The position numbers and the translations under genes are program-made. Positions 61,578-64,000 of a stretch of 64,000 bases of DNA are shown here, piece after piece. Origin of the DNA: an uncultured Blautia sp. (GTDB lineage: Bacteria > Bacillota > Clostridia > Lachnospirales > Lachnospiraceae). The stretch is from NCBI GenBank assembly GCA_902476765.1, contig CABSEJ010000002.1, forward strand, positions 1 to 64,000, read 5' to 3'. The stretch's first letter is position 1. Each line of letters begins with the position of its first letter. The notes under the pieces are model-generated. The model searched no databases, had not been told where the DNA came from, and saw only the letters and a program-made list of their open reading frames with translations.

Positions 61578-63434
61578 ATGGAAATTTCATATCTTCAAAT
61601 CCGGAATTTTAAGTCTATTGAATCGCTGTCTATGCACAATATAGAAAGCGCTCTGATTCTAGTGGGGCAAAACAGCGTAGGAAAATCTTCCATCCTGACA
61701 GCTATTGCTGCGGCTATGGGGGAATATACTCCTGTCCCCGCAGATTTTAACCGGCAGCGGCAAAACATAGAAATTTCCATAGCCCTTTCCCTGTCTTCTA
61801 AAGATTTACAGCTTCTGTTTGAAGGAAAAAGAGTCAGTGCCTATAAAAGATGGGACTCCTGGTTTAAGGATTTCACCTCTAAGCTGCCCTCCTACAAGGA
61901 TGGCGCCCTGACTTTTACCTATGTGGCCAATTACAACGGAAATATTCGCTATAACGATGGCTTTCACAAAAATAACCGTTATCTCCCCCAGGTCCTTCCT
62001 TCTATATATTATCTGGACAGCAGCCGCTCCATGGAAAAAATCCAGCACCACCTTCTCTCTTTTCTGGAGGATGATTTACTGAACCAGATGCGCATGGACT
62101 GCTGCCTCTTTGACAGGCAGAAAACCTGCAGCCACTGCTTTTCCTGTATTGGTCTGCTGAACCAGAAAACCCCGGAAGAGCTGAATGCTTTTGAGACGGA
62201 AAAATTGTTGGAATACAAGCTATACCATTTGAATCTGAAAGACTTTTCTCAGAGGGTGAATCAGCATTTTTCCAGAAACAGCCGTTTCCACGGGAAAATC
62301 ACCTATGATTTGACCTGCCATACCGGGGAGATTTTCCAGGTCCAGGGCTATATCCGGCAGAAAAACCGGCCGGCTCCATTTCCCGTGTCCCAGCTTGGCA
62401 AAGGTATGAGGAGTATATACCTTTTATCTCTTTTAGAGGCCTATATGGAAGAAGATTCCCGTATGCCCTCTCTTTTGCTGATGGAAGACCCGGAAATTTA
62501 CCTGCATCCTCAGCTGCAAAAAACATCCAGTGACATTCTCTACCGGTTATCCAGAAAATGTCAGGTAATTTTTTCCACTCATTCTCCCAATCTGCTCTTC
62601 CCCTTTAACAGCAGGCAGATTCGTCAGATTGTCCTGAATCAAGAAGGGCTGCCCGCAGCCAGGGAGAAAACCAACCTTTCTCTTATACTGGATGATTTAG
62701 GCTATTCCGCCGCAGATTTGCTGAATGTTGGTTTTGTATTTATCGTAGAGGGAAAGCAGGATAAAAGCCGGCTTCCCCTGCTTCTGGAAAAATATTATTC
62801 CGAACTTTATGACAAAGACGGCAGTCTGCTGCGGATTTCCATTATCACCACCAATAGCTGCACCAATATTAAAACCTACGCCAACTTAAAATACATAAAC
62901 CAACTTTATCTTAAAGAACGTTTTCTCATGATACGGGACGGAGACGGCAAAAACCATGAAGACCTGGTCCGGTCCCTGTGCAAATATTATGAAGAGAGAA
63001 ATGCAGAGGATACAGAACATCTTCCCCGCATCACGCCCCAAAATATACTGGTATTGAAATATTACTCCTTTGAAAATTACTTTCTGAATCCTCAGGTCAT
63101 GACAAAGCTTGGTATTGTTTCTTCACCTGAGGCTTTCTACCAGATTCTTCTAAAAAAATGGAAAGAATACCTGCACCGCACCAGAGGCGGGCGCCATCTG
63201 CTCCAGATAGTAGGAAAGGATTTTGAAACTGTAGAAGACATAAAGTCCCACATGGAGGAAATCAAAACCTATGTCAGAGGCCATGATTTATACAACATCT
63301 TTTACGGCCCTTATAAAAAACAGGAAAACCATATTTTAAAATCTTATATAGACCTAGCGCCCAAAGAGGACTTTAAAGACATTCTGGATGCCGTGGAAAA
63401 AATATCCTTTTTTGAAAACCGGCGGAAAATGTAA
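61578..63434 (+). CDS. OLD-family ATP-dependent endonuclease (AAA ATPase plus TOPRIM)
   Basis: A 618-residue protein. ABC-type ATPase: ISYLQIRNFKSIESL, Walker A GQNSVGKSS (30-38), signature SQLGKGMRS (271-279), Walker B LLLMEDPEIYLHP with Glu303/Asp304, and H-loop FSTHSPNLL. TOPRIM domain follows: VEGKQDKSRL with Glu391, IRDGDG with Asp454/Asp456. A cysteine group (175, 176, 184, 187, 190) is inserted in the ATPase domain. OLD nucleases include GajA of Gabija, but no GajB-type helicase is adjacent. GGGAGG precedes ATG 61578. Possible phage defence or DNA repair. Confidence 0.85.
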   Translation: MEISYLQIRNFKSIESLSMHNIESALILVGQNSVGKSSILTAIAAAMGEYTPVPADFNRQRQNIEISIALSLSSKDLQLLFEGKRVSAYKRWDSWFKDFTSKLPSYKDGALTFTYVANYNGNIRYNDGFHKNNRYLPQVLPSIYYLDSSRSMEKIQHHLLSFLEDDLLNQMRMDCCLFDRQKTCSHCFSCIGLLNQKTPEELNAFETEKLLEYKLYHLNLKDFSQRVNQHFSRNSRFHGKITYDLTCHTGEIFQVQGYIRQKNRPAPFPVSQLGKGMRSIYLLSLLEAYMEEDSRMPSLLLMEDPEIYLHPQLQKTSSDILYRLSRKCQVIFSTHSPNLLFPFNSRQIRQIVLNQEGLPAAREKTNLSLILDDLGYSAADLLNVGFVFIVEGKQDKSRLPLLLEKYYSELYDKDGSLLRISIITTNSCTNIKTYANLKYINQLYLKERFLMIRDGDGKNHEDLVRSLCKYYEERNAEDTEHLPRITPQNILVLKYYSFENYFLNPQVMTKLGIVSSPEAFYQILLKKWKEYLHRTRGGRHLLQIVGKDFETVEDIKSHMEEIKTYVRGHDLYNIFYGPYKKQENHILKSYIDLAPKEDFKDILDAVEKISFFENRRKM

Positions 63435-63464
63435 TCCGTGGACGAAACCAGTTTTTAAGTCAAT

Positions 63465-63498
63465 TATAGGGCTGTTGCATTAGCACAACAGCCCTATA
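63465..63498. terminator. Hairpin between convergent genes
   Basis: TATAGGGCTGTTG (63465-63477) and CAACAGCCCTATA (63486-63498) form a perfect 13-bp stem with an 8-base loop. On the plus strand ATTTTTT follows a few bases later, so it probably ends the OLD gene transcript. GGGCTGTTGCATTA is shared with the ftsZ terminator. Confidence 0.75.
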
Positions 63499-63508
63499 AA
63501 ATCATTTT

Positions 63509-64000
63509 TTATCTTTTATCTTGTCTCTGTGCTTTCCCAATCATAATCGTCACTAAAATTACACAGTAGCACAAAGCAAAAGCCCAGGCCATAGGATTGG
63601 AGAAACAGATGGCCAGATAGCCCAGCCCATGAAAAGCCAGCAGGCTTCCCAGACTTCTTCCTGCTAACTCCCACACACCGGAAAGTACGGCATGCAGGCT
63701 GTATCCCATTCCCTGAAGCGTATTTCTGAAAATCATCAGAGAGCCGTGGAAAAGAAACAGACAGCTGCAGATAAAAAGATACTGCCGGGCCATTTCTCCA
63801 ATATCAGCAGCATTATCTCCCAATACCAGACCTGTCAGGAATTTTCCTGCAAAAAGCAGCAGAACCCACACTAAGGCGCAGTAAGTAAGCTGAATCACCA
63901 TTCCTTTCTGAATTCCCTTTTTTATCCTGTCAATTCTCCCGGCGCCAAAATTCTGGCCGGCATAAGTAGCCATAGCCATTCCTACACTTTCCATAGGCAG
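63509..64000 (-). CDS. MATE-family efflux protein, 3' part only
   Basis: The open frame runs off the right edge, leaving the last ~163 residues. AMATYAGQNFGAGRIDRIKKG is the conserved start of the second MatE domain. Then several helices follow, with FRNTLQGMGYS typical of the family. The C-terminus is KAQRQDKR. It is distinct from the MATE gene at 41898-43196. Substrate unknown. Confidence 0.88.
   Translation of the reverse strand: MPMESVGMAMATYAGQNFGAGRIDRIKKGIQKGMVIQLTYCALVWVLLLFAGKFLTGLVLGDNAADIGEMARQYLFICSCLFLFHGSLMIFRNTLQGMGYSLHAVLSGVWELAGRSLGSLLAFHGLGYLAICFSNPMAWAFALCYCVILVTIMIGKAQRQDKR

Overview
The window looks like chromosome of a spore-forming, low-to-mid GC Firmicute of the Clostridia, most likely a Lachnospiraceae (Blautia/Dorea-like) gut bacterium. 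The basis is gene content and order: a spoIIGA-sigE pair, a division and cell-wall cluster carrying spoVD and mraZ, the murE-priA-def-fmt-rsmB-rlmN-stp-prkC-rsgA-rpe-thiN order, a meso-diaminopimelate-type MurE motif, and strong AGGAGG ribosome sites. Species assignment is inference.

Layout. 1-0.7 kb: a broken junction between a 3'-truncated GNAT acetyltransferase and a 5'-truncated SPFH protein. 0.8-5.6 kb: sigE and spoIIGA behind a Spo0A-type promoter, then aroD, a divergent aroE, and moaC-mog for molybdenum cofactor. 5.7-19.3 kb: division and wall genes on the minus strand. Transcription runs mraZ-rsmH-ftsL-ftsI, then (after a terminator) spoVD-mraY-murD-ftsW-murA-ftsQ, then ftsZ as its own unit. 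mraZ is preceded by a 10-bp-phased array of MraZ boxes. 19.3-34.1 kb: a Spo0E-like small protein, ychF, and a long minus-strand housekeeping run from murE to thiN covering wall precursor, replication restart, formylation/deformylation, rRNA methylation, and PASTA kinase/phosphatase signalling. 34.2-41.7 kb: an accessory block with dus, a deleted GtrII-like gene, an FtsX/ABC exporter and an OmpR-type two-component system, bounded by two inverted copies of a 97-bp structured repeat.

41.9-43.2 kb: a MATE exporter. 43.2-53.8 kb: one minus-strand catabolic locus with two sugar-type ABC permeases, a URO-D-like protein, a solute-binding lipoprotein, an enolase-superfamily protein, a zinc alcohol dehydrogenase, an SDR, and YesM/YesN regulators. 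Its substrate is unknown and it is the best candidate for an undescribed system. 54.0-59.4 kb: an ABC-2 exporter (ATPase and two permeases) divergent from a NarL-type two-component system, the same arrangement as LnrJK-LnrLMN. 59.4-61.3 kb: an ammonium transporter fused to a PII domain, behind a promoter and two leader hairpins. 61.3-64.0 kb: a gene remnant, a stand-alone OLD-family ATPase/TOPRIM nuclease, and the 3' part of a second MATE gene that leaves the window.

Intergenic spaces hold several families of palindromic elements, including a 165-bp MITE-like element with terminal inverted repeats and a decayed relative 54 kb away. I saw no tRNA, rRNA, CRISPR array, transposase or prophage genes.
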